This document shows, in pieces, positions 1 through 6,462 of a DNA stretch of 6,462 nucleotides; position 1 is the stretch's first letter; each line of letters begins with the position of its first letter. Source of the stretch: Melioribacteraceae bacterium (GTDB lineage Bacteria > Bacteroidota > Ignavibacteria > Ignavibacteriales > Melioribacteraceae); assembly GCA_026987055.1 (NCBI GenBank), contig JALSNL010000436.1, forward strand, positions 1-6,462, read 5' to 3'. The translations under genes were made by a program, and so were the position numbers. A model generated the notes under the pieces. It did no database searches and was not told where the DNA came from. It saw only the letters and a program-made list of their open reading frames with translations.

Positions 1-2891
1 AGAAACATATAAAAGAAAAAAATAATTACACTCAATTTGTCGATCCTTTTATCGGAACCGGAGGTCACGGACATACATTCCCCGGAGCAATGGTGCCTTT
101 TGGGATGGTTCAACTTAGTCCGGATACACGTATGGAAAATTGGGACGGTTCTTCAGGTTATCATTATTCCGATAAAACAATTATGGGGTTTAGCCATACA
201 CATTTAAGTGGAACCGGAGCACCCGAATTTTGTGATATACTTTTTATGCCGACCAAAGGTAAGGTTAATATTTTAGTAGGGGATGAAAACAACAGTAAAA
301 CCGGATATCGTTCATCATTTAGTCATAACAATGAATTTGCATCTCCCGGATATTACAAAGTTTTACTTGATGATTACAACATTACCGCTGAGCTAACTGC
401 TACAACCCGCACAGGTTTTCATCGTTATACTTTCCCAAAGTCAAATAAGTCTCATATTATAATTGACTTAAAAAATCGTGATAGAGTTTTAGATTCCCAA
501 ATAAATATTATTAATAGTACGGAAATATCGGGGTTTCGTCGTTCCATGCGTTGGGCAGAAGATCAGCATGTTTATTTTTATGCAAAGTTTTCAAAACCCT
601 TTAAAAGTTTTGGTATTGCAGTTAACGATTCAATTTATAAAAATATTAGAAGTGCAAATGGAAAAAATATTAAGGCATTTGTAAATTTTTCTACCAATGA
701 AAACGAAAAGATTCTTGTAAAGGTAGGTATTTCAACTGTTAGCATTGAAGGAGCAAAGAAAAATCTGGAATCGGAAAATAGTAATTGGAATTTTAACGAA
801 ATAAAAAACAAAGCTAAAGCTCTATGGCAAGATCATTTATCTTTAATTGATATTGAAGGCGGAACAAAGAAACAACGCAGAATATTTTATACGGCATTAT
901 ATCATTCCGCAATGGCGCCAATTATTCTAAATGATGTTGATGGAAAATATAGAGGTGTTGATCACAAAGTTCATACCGCAAAAAATTTTAATAGATATTC
1001 GGTTTTCTCTTTGTGGGATGTTTTCCGTGCGGAAATGCCGCTTTATACAATTATAGAGCCCAAAAGAATGAATGATTATATAAAAACATTTTTGGAAATT
1101 TATAAAAACGGAGGTCGTCTTCCTCATTGGGAAATTTGGGGTGAATATTCCGGCTCTATGATTGGGCATCATTCGCTTCCTGTTATTTTGGATGCTTACA
1201 AAAAAGGGATTAGAAATTATGATGTTAAACTAGCTTACAAAGCTATGCTAAATCAGGTTAACCATGATGGTTTTTATCCCAAATTAGGATACATTCCTGC
1301 TGATATCAACGGCAGCGGTTCGGTATCAAAAGTTATGGAATATGCTTATAACGACTGGTGTCTTGCTGAAATGGCAAAAGCAATGAACGATGAAAAAAAC
1401 TATTTAATTTACCAACAACGTGCACAATTTTATAAAAATTTGTTCGATAAAAACACCGGTTTTATGCGTCCTAAGAATTTAGATAGAACGTGGGTAACAC
1501 CTTTTGATCCTGCCGAAGGTTCTCAATATTTTGTTGAAGGGAATTCATTCCAATATAGTTTGTTTGCTCCGCAAGATATAAACGGTTTGATAGATTTGAT
1601 TGGTGGTGATAGAAAATTTGAAAAATGGCTGGATAGATTATTTACGTATAAATCCAAATACGATTCAACAGTTATTGATGCGTCCGGTTTAATTGGGCAG
1701 TATGCACACGGAAATGAACCGAGTCATCACATGGCTTATTTATATAATTATGTTGGAGCTGCTCCCAAGACACAAAAAATTGTTAGAGAAATATTGGAAA
1801 CAATGTACGATGATAAACCTGATGGTATTGCCGGGAATGAAGATTGTGGTCAAATGTCTGCTTGGTATATTTTAAGCTCAATGGGTTTTTATCCGGTAAC
1901 ATCGGGGTCACCAACTTACAATATTGGTTCTCCTATTTTTGATAAGGTAACAATCAATCTGGAAAACGGAAATAAATTTATTATTGAAACAAAAAATAAT
2001 TCGGAGGGAAATTATTATATTCAGTCGGCAACGTTAAATGGAGAGCAATATACTAAATCATGGTTCAAACATAGTGATATTAAAAATGGAAGTCATTTTG
2101 TTTTTACAATGGGAGCAAAACCAAATTACAATTGGGGAACGTCTGTAAAAGATAGACCTTCAACAGGAAGATTTTCCCAAACGGTTGCCATGCCTTATAA
2201 AAAAAATGTAGATAACACATTTATTAAAAGCACAAAAGCAGAACTTAAATGTGAAACCGGAGGAGCAAAAATATTTTTTACTTTAGACGGAACCGAACCA
2301 ACCGATAAATCTACTCTTTACCGGAAACCTTTCGATATAAAGAAAACAACAACTTTAAAATTTATTGCATATAAAAAAGGATTGCTGCCAAGTTTGGTTG
2401 TTACGGAAAAACTTAAAAAAATTAAATTTGAAAATTATAAAAATTATGAAAAACTAAGTTTGGAGCGTGGGTTGAATTATAAGTATTATGAAGCCAATGT
2501 TATGTTTGTAAAAGAACTAAATCAATTTGAACCAAAGGAAAAAGGAGTTATTTCAAACTTTAACATTAACAATAGAAAAAGAGATAAATATTTTGGATAT
2601 GAATATAACGGATTTATTAAAATTTTTAAGGAAGGTAAATATACTTTCTATAATAAAACAAATGACGGAAGTATTTTATATATAGACGAAGAAGAATTTA
2701 TAAATATGGATGGCGGACATCCGGCTTTTGAAAAATCAAAAACCGTTGCCCTAAAAAAAGGGGTTTACAAAATTTCTCAAAAGTATTTTCAAATGGGTGG
2801 GGGATTTATAAATAAAGTTAGTTGGAAAGGTCCTGGTTTTTCTAAACAAGAAATACCGGAAAACGTTTTATATCATCAAAAAAATAATTAA
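1..2891 (+). CDS. GH92 family alpha-mannosidase with C-terminal CHB_HEX_C-like and PA14-like domains (5' end outside window)
   Basis: This is an exo-acting alpha-mannosidase of glycoside hydrolase family 92, a family of calcium-dependent inverting enzymes that release mannose from N-glycans and yeast mannans. The frame is open from the first bases and already encodes the family's N-terminal signature (VDPFIGTGGHGHTFPG, 39-86), so the gene starts upstream. The ATG at 90 lies inside that signature and is not the start. Other family motifs are HLSGTG (201-218), EGNSF with a candidate acid Glu (1536-1538), GNEPSHH (1710-1730) and GNEDCGQMSAW (from 1833) with conserved acidic residues. The catalytic core ends near 2180. 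A chitobiase C-terminal-like beta domain follows (about 2190-2420, with TLDGTEPT at 2280-2303). A PA14-like domain comes last (about 2445-2870, with DGSILYID and a WKGPG end), probably for carbohydrate binding. The visible part is 962 codons, against roughly 750 for a plain GH92. Any signal peptide is off-window, so export is inferred. The permease gene follows after 24 bases. Family assignment is very secure; linkage preference (alpha-1,2, 1,3 or other) is not resolved. Confidence 0.95.
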   Translation, partial: KHIKEKNNYTQFVDPFIGTGGHGHTFPGAMVPFGMVQLSPDTRMENWDGSSGYHYSDKTIMGFSHTHLSGTGAPEFCDILFMPTKGKVNILVGDENNSKTGYRSSFSHNNEFASPGYYKVLLDDYNITAELTATTRTGFHRYTFPKSNKSHIIIDLKNRDRVLDSQINIINSTEISGFRRSMRWAEDQHVYFYAKFSKPFKSFGIAVNDSIYKNIRSANGKNIKAFVNFSTNENEKILVKVGISTVSIEGAKKNLESENSNWNFNEIKNKAKALWQDHLSLIDIEGGTKKQRRIFYTALYHSAMAPIILNDVDGKYRGVDHKVHTAKNFNRYSVFSLWDVFRAEMPLYTIIEPKRMNDYIKTFLEIYKNGGRLPHWEIWGEYSGSMIGHHSLPVILDAYKKGIRNYDVKLAYKAMLNQVNHDGFYPKLGYIPADINGSGSVSKVMEYAYNDWCLAEMAKAMNDEKNYLIYQQRAQFYKNLFDKNTGFMRPKNLDRTWVTPFDPAEGSQYFVEGNSFQYSLFAPQDINGLIDLIGGDRKFEKWLDRLFTYKSKYDSTVIDASGLIGQYAHGNEPSHHMAYLYNYVGAAPKTQKIVREILETMYDDKPDGIAGNEDCGQMSAWYILSSMGFYPVTSGSPTYNIGSPIFDKVTINLENGNKFIIETKNNSEGNYYIQSATLNGEQYTKSWFKHSDIKNGSHFVFTMGAKPNYNWGTSVKDRPSTGRFSQTVAMPYKKNVDNTFIKSTKAELKCETGGAKIFFTLDGTEPTDKSTLYRKPFDIKKTTTLKFIAYKKGLLPSLVVTEKLKKIKFENYKNYEKLSLERGLNYKYYEANVMFVKELNQFEPKEKGVISNFNINNRKRDKYFGYEYNGFIKIFKEGKYTFYNKTNDGSILYIDEEEFINMDGGHPAFEKSKTVALKKGVYKISQKYFQMGGGFINKVSWKGPGFSKQEIPENVLYHQKNN

Positions 2892-2915
2892 ATATTTTAA
2901 CCTTATGGAGTAATT

Positions 2916-4148
2916 ATGGAAACACCGGAACGGCAAGGTAATAATCTAAAAGTAGCTTTTGCATTAATGACATCATTGTTTTTTATGTGGGGAGCAATTG
3001 TTTCACTTAATGATATTTTAATTCCGCATTTTAAAAAATTATTCGATATGAATTATACCGAAACCATGCTAATTCAGTTTAGCTTTTTCGGAGCATATTT
3101 TTTAATGTCAATTCCTGCAAGCATGGTAATTGGTAAAATCGGATATAAAAAGGGAATTGTTGCCGGACTAGCAATTGTCGGGATTGGTTGTTTAATCTTT
3201 TTACCCGCATCATGGTTAATTTCCTATCCTATTTTTCTTTTCGGACTTTTTACAATGGCAACAGGAAATGTTTTTCTTCAAGTTGTTGCAAATCCTTATG
3301 TCTCAATTTTAGGTGCTCCCGAAACTGCTTCAAGCAGATTAAATTTAGCCCAAGGAATTAATTCTTTAGCTACTACAATTGCTCCGTTAATTGGAGCATA
3401 TTTGATACTGGGTAATTACAATTCTCCTGCAGAAGAAGCTGCTGCCGTACAAACTCCGTATATCGGATTAGCATTGTTTGCATTTTTGGTTGCAGGTGTC
3501 TTTTCTTTTGTAAAACTTCCTGAAGTTATAAAAGAAAAAGGTAAAAAAGTTAAAGGCAATGTTCTTAAGTTCAGACAAGTTCGCCTCGGTGTAATTGCAC
3601 TTACTCTTTATGTTGGTGCAGAAGTTGCAATTGGTAGTTTTATTGTTAATTTTTTAGGTGAACCTTATATTGCCGGACTTGATGTAAAAACTGCAGCATC
3701 ATACATCCCGTTTTATTGGGGCGGACTAATGGTCGGACGTTTTATCGGCGCAGCAATCCTTCAAAAAATATCGGCTCCAAAAGTATTATTTATTTCTGCT
3801 ATGGTTGCTTTTATTTTGGTTTTAATTACAATTGTTTTTAATGGCTATATTTCAATGTGGGCAATGTTGGCAGTTGGTTTATTTAATTCAATTATGTGGT
3901 CTAATATTTTTGCAATGTCAATTGATGGTTTGGGAAAATATACAACCAAAGCATCCGGTATTTTAGTTATGGCACCGGTTGGCGGAGCAATTTTCCCGCT
4001 GCTGCAAGGTGTTTTGGCTGATATTCCTTCTATCGGTTTGCATTTGTCTTATATACTTCCGCTTCTTTGTTATGTCTTTATTATTTTCTATGCAGTCAAC
4101 GGTTATAAACCCAAAGAAGGGGAACTTCAACTAATTGAGCAACAATAA
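2916..4148 (+). CDS. FHS-family MFS sugar:proton symporter (FucP/GluP-like)
   Basis: This is a 410-residue inner-membrane permease of the major facilitator superfamily, fucose-galactose-glucose:H+ symporter (FHS) family. About twelve hydrophobic segments can be read, the first at residues 13-31 and the last near 375-395, with a basic loop at 206-222 between the two halves. Family motifs are LNDILIPHF (31-39), in which Asp33 matches the essential Asp46 of E. coli FucP, then FLQVVANPYV (120-129), SRLNLAQ (140-146) and YVGAEVAIGSF (232-242). At the place where FucP has Glu135 (LETAANP) this protein has Gln122 (LQVVANP). From memory, glucose/galactose (GluP-type) members also have Gln there, which argues against a simple fucose permease call. 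The ATG is preceded by GGAG at 2907-2910 with a 5-base gap, which supports the start. It lies 24 bases after the mannosidase gene and just ahead of a sugar kinase gene, so import of free mannose or another hexose is a reasonable inference. Family is secure; substrate is not. Confidence 0.93.
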   Translation: METPERQGNNLKVAFALMTSLFFMWGAIVSLNDILIPHFKKLFDMNYTETMLIQFSFFGAYFLMSIPASMVIGKIGYKKGIVAGLAIVGIGCLIFLPASWLISYPIFLFGLFTMATGNVFLQVVANPYVSILGAPETASSRLNLAQGINSLATTIAPLIGAYLILGNYNSPAEEAAAVQTPYIGLALFAFLVAGVFSFVKLPEVIKEKGKKVKGNVLKFRQVRLGVIALTLYVGAEVAIGSFIVNFLGEPYIAGLDVKTAASYIPFYWGGLMVGRFIGAAILQKISAPKVLFISAMVAFILVLITIVFNGYISMWAMLAVGLFNSIMWSNIFAMSIDGLGKYTTKASGILVMAPVGGAIFPLLQGVLADIPSIGLHLSYILPLLCYVFIIFYAVNGYKPKEGELQLIEQQ

Positions 4149-4165
4149 AATTGAGTGAAAATATT

Positions 4166-5191
4166 ATGAAAACGGATATAAAAAGATTAAAAGAAGTATT
4201 AAAAAAAATTAAAGAAACAAAAATTGGTATTTACGGAGATTTTTGTCTTGATGCTTATTGGGTTTTAGACCCACGCGGTTCCGAGATTTCCCTGGAAACC
4301 GGATTGCCTGCTAAAGCTGTTGCCGAACAATATTATTCGTTAGGCGGAGCATCTAATGTGGCTGCTAATTTGGCTGCTTTAAAACCAAAAGAAATTCATG
4401 CTTTTGGAATTTACGGAAATGATATTTTCGGCAGGGAAATGATTTCTCAGTTAAAAAACATAAACGTAAATACAAACGGAATGATAATACAAAATGAAAA
4501 TTTTGATACTTATACTTTTTCTAAAATTTTGTTAAATGGCAAAGAACAGCCACGTATCGATTTCGGAACTTATAATAAACGTTCGGAAGTTACAGATAAA
4601 ATTCTTTTAACTGCAATTGCCGAAGCTGTTAAAAGTGTTGATATCTTTATTCTAAATCAGCAAGTACCCGATAGTATTACTAATTTAAGTTTTATAGAAG
4701 AATTAAATAAAATAATAAAAAGTAATCATGATAAAATATTTATTCTTGATTCCAGACATTTTGCCGGTAAATTTGAAAATGTTAGTTATAAAGTAAACAA
4801 TATTGAAGCTGCAAAATTAAGTGATACAAAAATTGATGACCCTGAGAAAATTAGTAATGATACTTTAGTGGAAATTGCAAAAAAGCTAAACATCAAGACT
4901 AATCGTCCGGTATTTATTACAAGAGGGGAAAACGGAATGCTTGCTTTTGATAAAAACGGATTATACGAAGTTGAAGGAATTAAATTAAAAGAAGAACTTG
5001 ATATTGTCGGAGCAGGAGACACAGTGCTAAGTGCTTTGGCTTGTTCGCTCGGAGCAGGTTGTAATATTCAAGAAAGTATTGATTTGGCAAATTTAGCTGC
5101 TGGAGTTACAGTTCAAAAATTGCACACAACCGGAACTGCAAATGAGGAAGAAATTATAAATCTTTATAATAAAATTTACTTAAGTAAGTAA
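4166..5191 (+). CDS. PfkB-family carbohydrate kinase, related to the HldE/RfaE kinase domain
   Basis: This is a cytoplasmic ribokinase/PfkB-fold kinase that should phosphorylate a sugar or sugar phosphate with ATP. Counting from the ATG at 4166 (341 residues), the N-terminal strand IGIYGDFCLDAYW holds the substrate-binding GD..LD motif (about 20-32). The glycine-rich signature GGASNVAANLAAL is at 60-72, NNIE at 211-214 matches the NxxE motif, TRGENG is at about 253-258, and the anion-hole motif VGAGDT at 281-286 carries the catalytic base Asp285. The layout resembles the heptose-7-phosphate kinase half of HldE, but the nucleotidyltransferase half is absent and the usual RISPEAPVPV segment is replaced by SEISLETGLPAKAV. 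It may therefore act on another substrate. Given the mannosidase and permease upstream, a hexokinase role such as mannokinase is possible but unproven. An in-frame TTG at 4151 would add five residues (MSENI). I prefer the ATG because it is the commoner codon and starts close to the conserved fold; neither has a strong ribosome-binding site. The gap from the permease stop is 17 bases, or 2 with TTG. Confidence 0.88.
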   Translation: MKTDIKRLKEVLKKIKETKIGIYGDFCLDAYWVLDPRGSEISLETGLPAKAVAEQYYSLGGASNVAANLAALKPKEIHAFGIYGNDIFGREMISQLKNINVNTNGMIIQNENFDTYTFSKILLNGKEQPRIDFGTYNKRSEVTDKILLTAIAEAVKSVDIFILNQQVPDSITNLSFIEELNKIIKSNHDKIFILDSRHFAGKFENVSYKVNNIEAAKLSDTKIDDPEKISNDTLVEIAKKLNIKTNRPVFITRGENGMLAFDKNGLYEVEGIKLKEELDIVGAGDTVLSALACSLGAGCNIQESIDLANLAAGVTVQKLHTTGTANEEEIINLYNKIYLSK

Positions 5192-5450
5192 AAAAGAAAT
5201 TTTTATATGAAGTTAGTTATCTGTTCATTTTTACAAAAGATTATTTTCATAATGTGAAATTTAGCTTGAAATCAAATAGTTAAACTAACTACTTAAGGTA
5301 AAATATTAAAAAAAACTATTAACGTATTGTTTAATAATAAGATAATTCTTAAATATTGTTATTTATGTTGATTTTATTACTCAAATTTTTTACGTTTGTA
5401 GTAACAGAACAAACGATTGTTTAATTATAAAATTAAAATTTACAGAAATT
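5192..5450. other. AT-rich intergenic spacer between the sugar operon and the outer-membrane protein gene
   Basis: This 259-base spacer is almost entirely A and T and contains no ORF of useful length. It holds a widely spaced dyad, AGTTAGTT (5211-5218) and AACTAACT (5283-5290), whose arms are 64 bases apart, and a short A/T-only hairpin candidate near 5191-5204. No GC-rich intrinsic terminator for the operon can be seen. The only element I would call is the candidate promoter near the 3' end. The drop in base complexity and the presence of a promoter suggest that transcription of the downstream gene starts here, independently of the sugar genes. Confidence 0.6.
5367..5398 (+). promoter_or_regulatory. 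Candidate Bacteroidota-type primary sigma promoter (-33 GTTG / -7 TACGTTTG)
   Basis: TACGTTTG at 5391-5398 fits the Bacteroidota -7 consensus TAnnTTTG exactly. GTTG at 5367-5370 lies 20 bases upstream and matches three of four bases of the -33 TTTG box. Transcription would start a few bases after 5398, giving an untranslated leader of about 45-50 bases before the ATG at 5451. The leader is A/T-rich and has no clear Shine-Dalgarno sequence, as is usual in Bacteroidota. In AT-rich DNA such a match can occur by chance, but its position directly before a gene that follows a long spacer supports it. Confidence 0.5.
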
Positions 5451-6332
5451 ATGAAAAAGACTCGAATAGTTCAACTAACCCAAGTTTTATTCACTATATT
5501 CTTTTTATATTCTTCATTTATTTATTCCAAACCAAATGAATCTGTAAAGATTGATTCAACAATGTTCAAATGGTCCCCAAATTTAATAGGCGGACTTAAT
5601 TTTAGTCAAATTGCTTTTGGTAATTGGACAAAAGGAGGAGAAAATTCTTTTACTTGGTCTGTAAATGGAGATTTTAAACTTAAATATAAAAATGAGTATC
5701 TTACTTTTAAGACAAAACTAAAAACAATTTACGGAAGAACCAAACTAGACGGAAAAGATTTTAAAACAAATGAAAATGATTTATATATTGACCAAGTTCT
5801 TTCATACCATGCAAATTGGAAGGTAGATCCGTTTTTTAGCAATTCAATTCAAACACAAGTTACAACAGGTTATGAATATAAGGCAGAATCTTCCGAAAAG
5901 GTAGCTGATTTTTTTGACCCTGCAATAATAACACAAAGTTTAGGATTTACTTATGATAAACTTAAAATTGTTCAAACAAGGTTAGGTTTAGCTCTTCAAC
6001 ATACAATTACAAATAAATACAGAAAATATTCGGATAATAAAGATACGCCTGCCAAAAAGGAAGCTTACAAATTTGAAACGGGATTCGAAAGTGTTACAAA
6101 TGCTAAAATAAAAATTGATGAGAATGTTATAGCAGAATCTAATTTAAGGTTATTCAGTAGATTTGAGGAAATTGAAACTTGGGATGTAAGGTGGGATAAT
6201 AAAATAGTAGCAAAAATAAATAGTTGGCTAAATGTAAGTTTTACTTACAACTTTATTATTAAAACATCCGAATCTCCCAAACCGCAAATGAAAGAATCTC
6301 TATTAATGGGAATCCGATATAATTTTATATAA
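5451..6332 (+). CDS. DUF3078-type predicted outer-membrane beta-barrel protein
   Basis: This 293-residue protein has a Sec signal peptide: MKKTR basic start, hydrophobic core at about 9-24, and likely cleavage near Ser26-Lys27. The mature part has no membrane helices. It shows alternating polar/aromatic strands typical of a beta barrel and ends in RYNFI, a plausible C-terminal beta-signal for insertion by the BAM machinery. The segment GGLNFSQIAFGNWTKGGENSFTWS (48-70, broken here by the reader as LNFSQ, NWTKGG and NSF) matches the N-terminal signature I know from DUF3078 proteins of Bacteroidota. The function of this family is not established and I do not assign one. It is preceded by its own candidate promoter and separated from the sugar operon by 259 bases, so a role in sugar use is not implied. 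The ATG at 5451 is chosen because it starts directly at the signal peptide. The stop codon's last base is the first base of the palindromic element that follows, yet the C-terminus appears complete. Confidence 0.85.
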   Translation: MKKTRIVQLTQVLFTIFFLYSSFIYSKPNESVKIDSTMFKWSPNLIGGLNFSQIAFGNWTKGGENSFTWSVNGDFKLKYKNEYLTFKTKLKTIYGRTKLDGKDFKTNENDLYIDQVLSYHANWKVDPFFSNSIQTQVTTGYEYKAESSEKVADFFDPAIITQSLGFTYDKLKIVQTRLGLALQHTITNKYRKYSDNKDTPAKKEAYKFETGFESVTNAKIKIDENVIAESNLRLFSRFEEIETWDVRWDNKIVAKINSWLNVSFTYNFIIKTSESPKPQMKESLLMGIRYNFI

Positions 6333-6462
6333 GAAACCTTTGAATAACCTATTTAACGCCGTCATTCCGGTTGTCTTTTGTGCCGGAATCTACTAAAACT
6401 TAAGAGATTCCGGTATTCCAAAAGAACTGGAAACCGGAATGACGTGTTATGCAAAGGTTTCT
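6332..6462. repeat. 131-base nested palindromic element with 17-base terminal inverted repeats (MITE- or REP-like; possible bidirectional terminator)
   Basis: The outer arms, 6332-6348 (AGAAACCTTTGAATAAC) and 6446-6462 (GTTATGCAAAGGTTTCT), are inverted copies with one mismatch. Inside them lie three further complementary pairs: GTCATTCCGGTT (6361-6372) with AACCGGAATGAC (6432-6443), CTTTTG (6375-6380) with CAAAAG (6419-6424), and CCGGAATCT (6383-6391) with AGATTCCGG (6405-6413), leaving a 13-base loop. Together they form a long interrupted hairpin of about 44 pairs. It has no coding capacity. The left end is flanked by TA (6330-6331), as expected for a TA-targeting (Tc1/IS630-type) miniature element, but the right flank is outside the window, so duplication cannot be confirmed and the arms may extend further. 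As RNA it could terminate transcription from either side, although no long U tract follows. Confidence 0.8.

Noticed and set aside
90..92. ATG as the start of the mannosidase
   Set aside because: The same frame is open back to the window edge and encodes the conserved GH92 N-terminal signature before this ATG, so the real start is upstream of the window.
927..1172. Minus-strand ORF of 81 codons inside the mannosidase gene
   Set aside because: It lies wholly opposite a strongly conserved GH92 region and has no recognisable domain or start signals; it is a shadow reading frame.
1693..1875. Plus-strand ORF of 60 codons in another frame of the mannosidase gene
   Set aside because: It overlaps the most conserved GH92 motifs (GNEPSHH and GNEDCGQ), whose frame is clearly the coding one.
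4786..5022. Minus-strand ORF of 78 codons opposite the kinase gene
   Set aside because: It is antisense to conserved PfkB motifs and is low in complexity (Ser, Phe, Ile-rich), as expected from the reverse strand of an AT-rich gene.
5191..5204. A-run / T-run hairpin just after the kinase stop as a terminator
   Set aside because: The stem would be made only of A-T pairs with a tiny loop and no G-C content, too weak to call an intrinsic terminator.
5207..5257. Tiny ORF of 16 codons in the intergenic spacer (MKLVICSFLQKIIFIM)
   Set aside because: It has a hydrophobic look but no ribosome-binding site or promoter, and an ORF this short is expected by chance in AT-rich DNA.
5211..5290. AGTTAGTT ... 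AACTAACT dyad as an operator or RNA structure
   Set aside because: The arms are only 8 bases long and 64 bases apart in low-complexity sequence, so chance is a sufficient explanation.
1..6462. A novel defence, mobile or regulatory multi-gene system
   Set aside because: All four genes belong to recognisable metabolic or envelope families, and no transposase, nuclease, toxin or array was seen on either strand.

Overview
The window is AT-rich and reads like an accessory carbohydrate-use locus from a member of the Bacteroidota or a close FCB-group relative such as Ignavibacteriota. The signs are a DUF3078-type outer-membrane protein, a GH92 mannosidase, an FHS-family sugar permease and a candidate TAnnTTTG promoter of the Bacteroidota type. 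I cannot assign a genus from the sequence alone.

Layout: all four protein genes are on the + strand. A 5'-truncated GH92 alpha-mannosidase with added C-terminal chitobiase-C-like and PA14-like domains fills 1-2891. After 24 bases comes an FHS-family major facilitator permease (2916-4148). About 17 bases later comes a PfkB-family sugar kinase related to the HldE/RfaE kinase domain (4166-5191, or from TTG at 4151). The tight spacing and shared strand suggest one operon. The likely logic is: GH92 releases mannose from glycans outside the cytoplasm, the permease imports the free sugar, and the kinase phosphorylates a sugar in the cytoplasm. The sugar specificity of the last two steps is inferred from context.

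A 259-base AT-rich spacer (5192-5450) follows, with a candidate Bacteroidota promoter near its 3' end. It drives a separate gene, a DUF3078-type predicted outer-membrane beta-barrel protein (5451-6332). From the last base of that gene's stop codon to the end of the window (6332-6462) lies a 131-base nested imperfect palindrome. Its ends are near-perfect 17-base inverted repeats and it contains two ATTCCGG/CCGGAAT pairs. It looks like a small palindromic repeat or MITE-like element and may double as a terminator.

I found no tRNA, rRNA, CRISPR array, transposase, toxin-antitoxin or defence gene. The genes belong to known families. The least explained parts are the terminal palindrome, the exact substrate of the kinase and permease, and the unusual C-terminal extension of the mannosidase.
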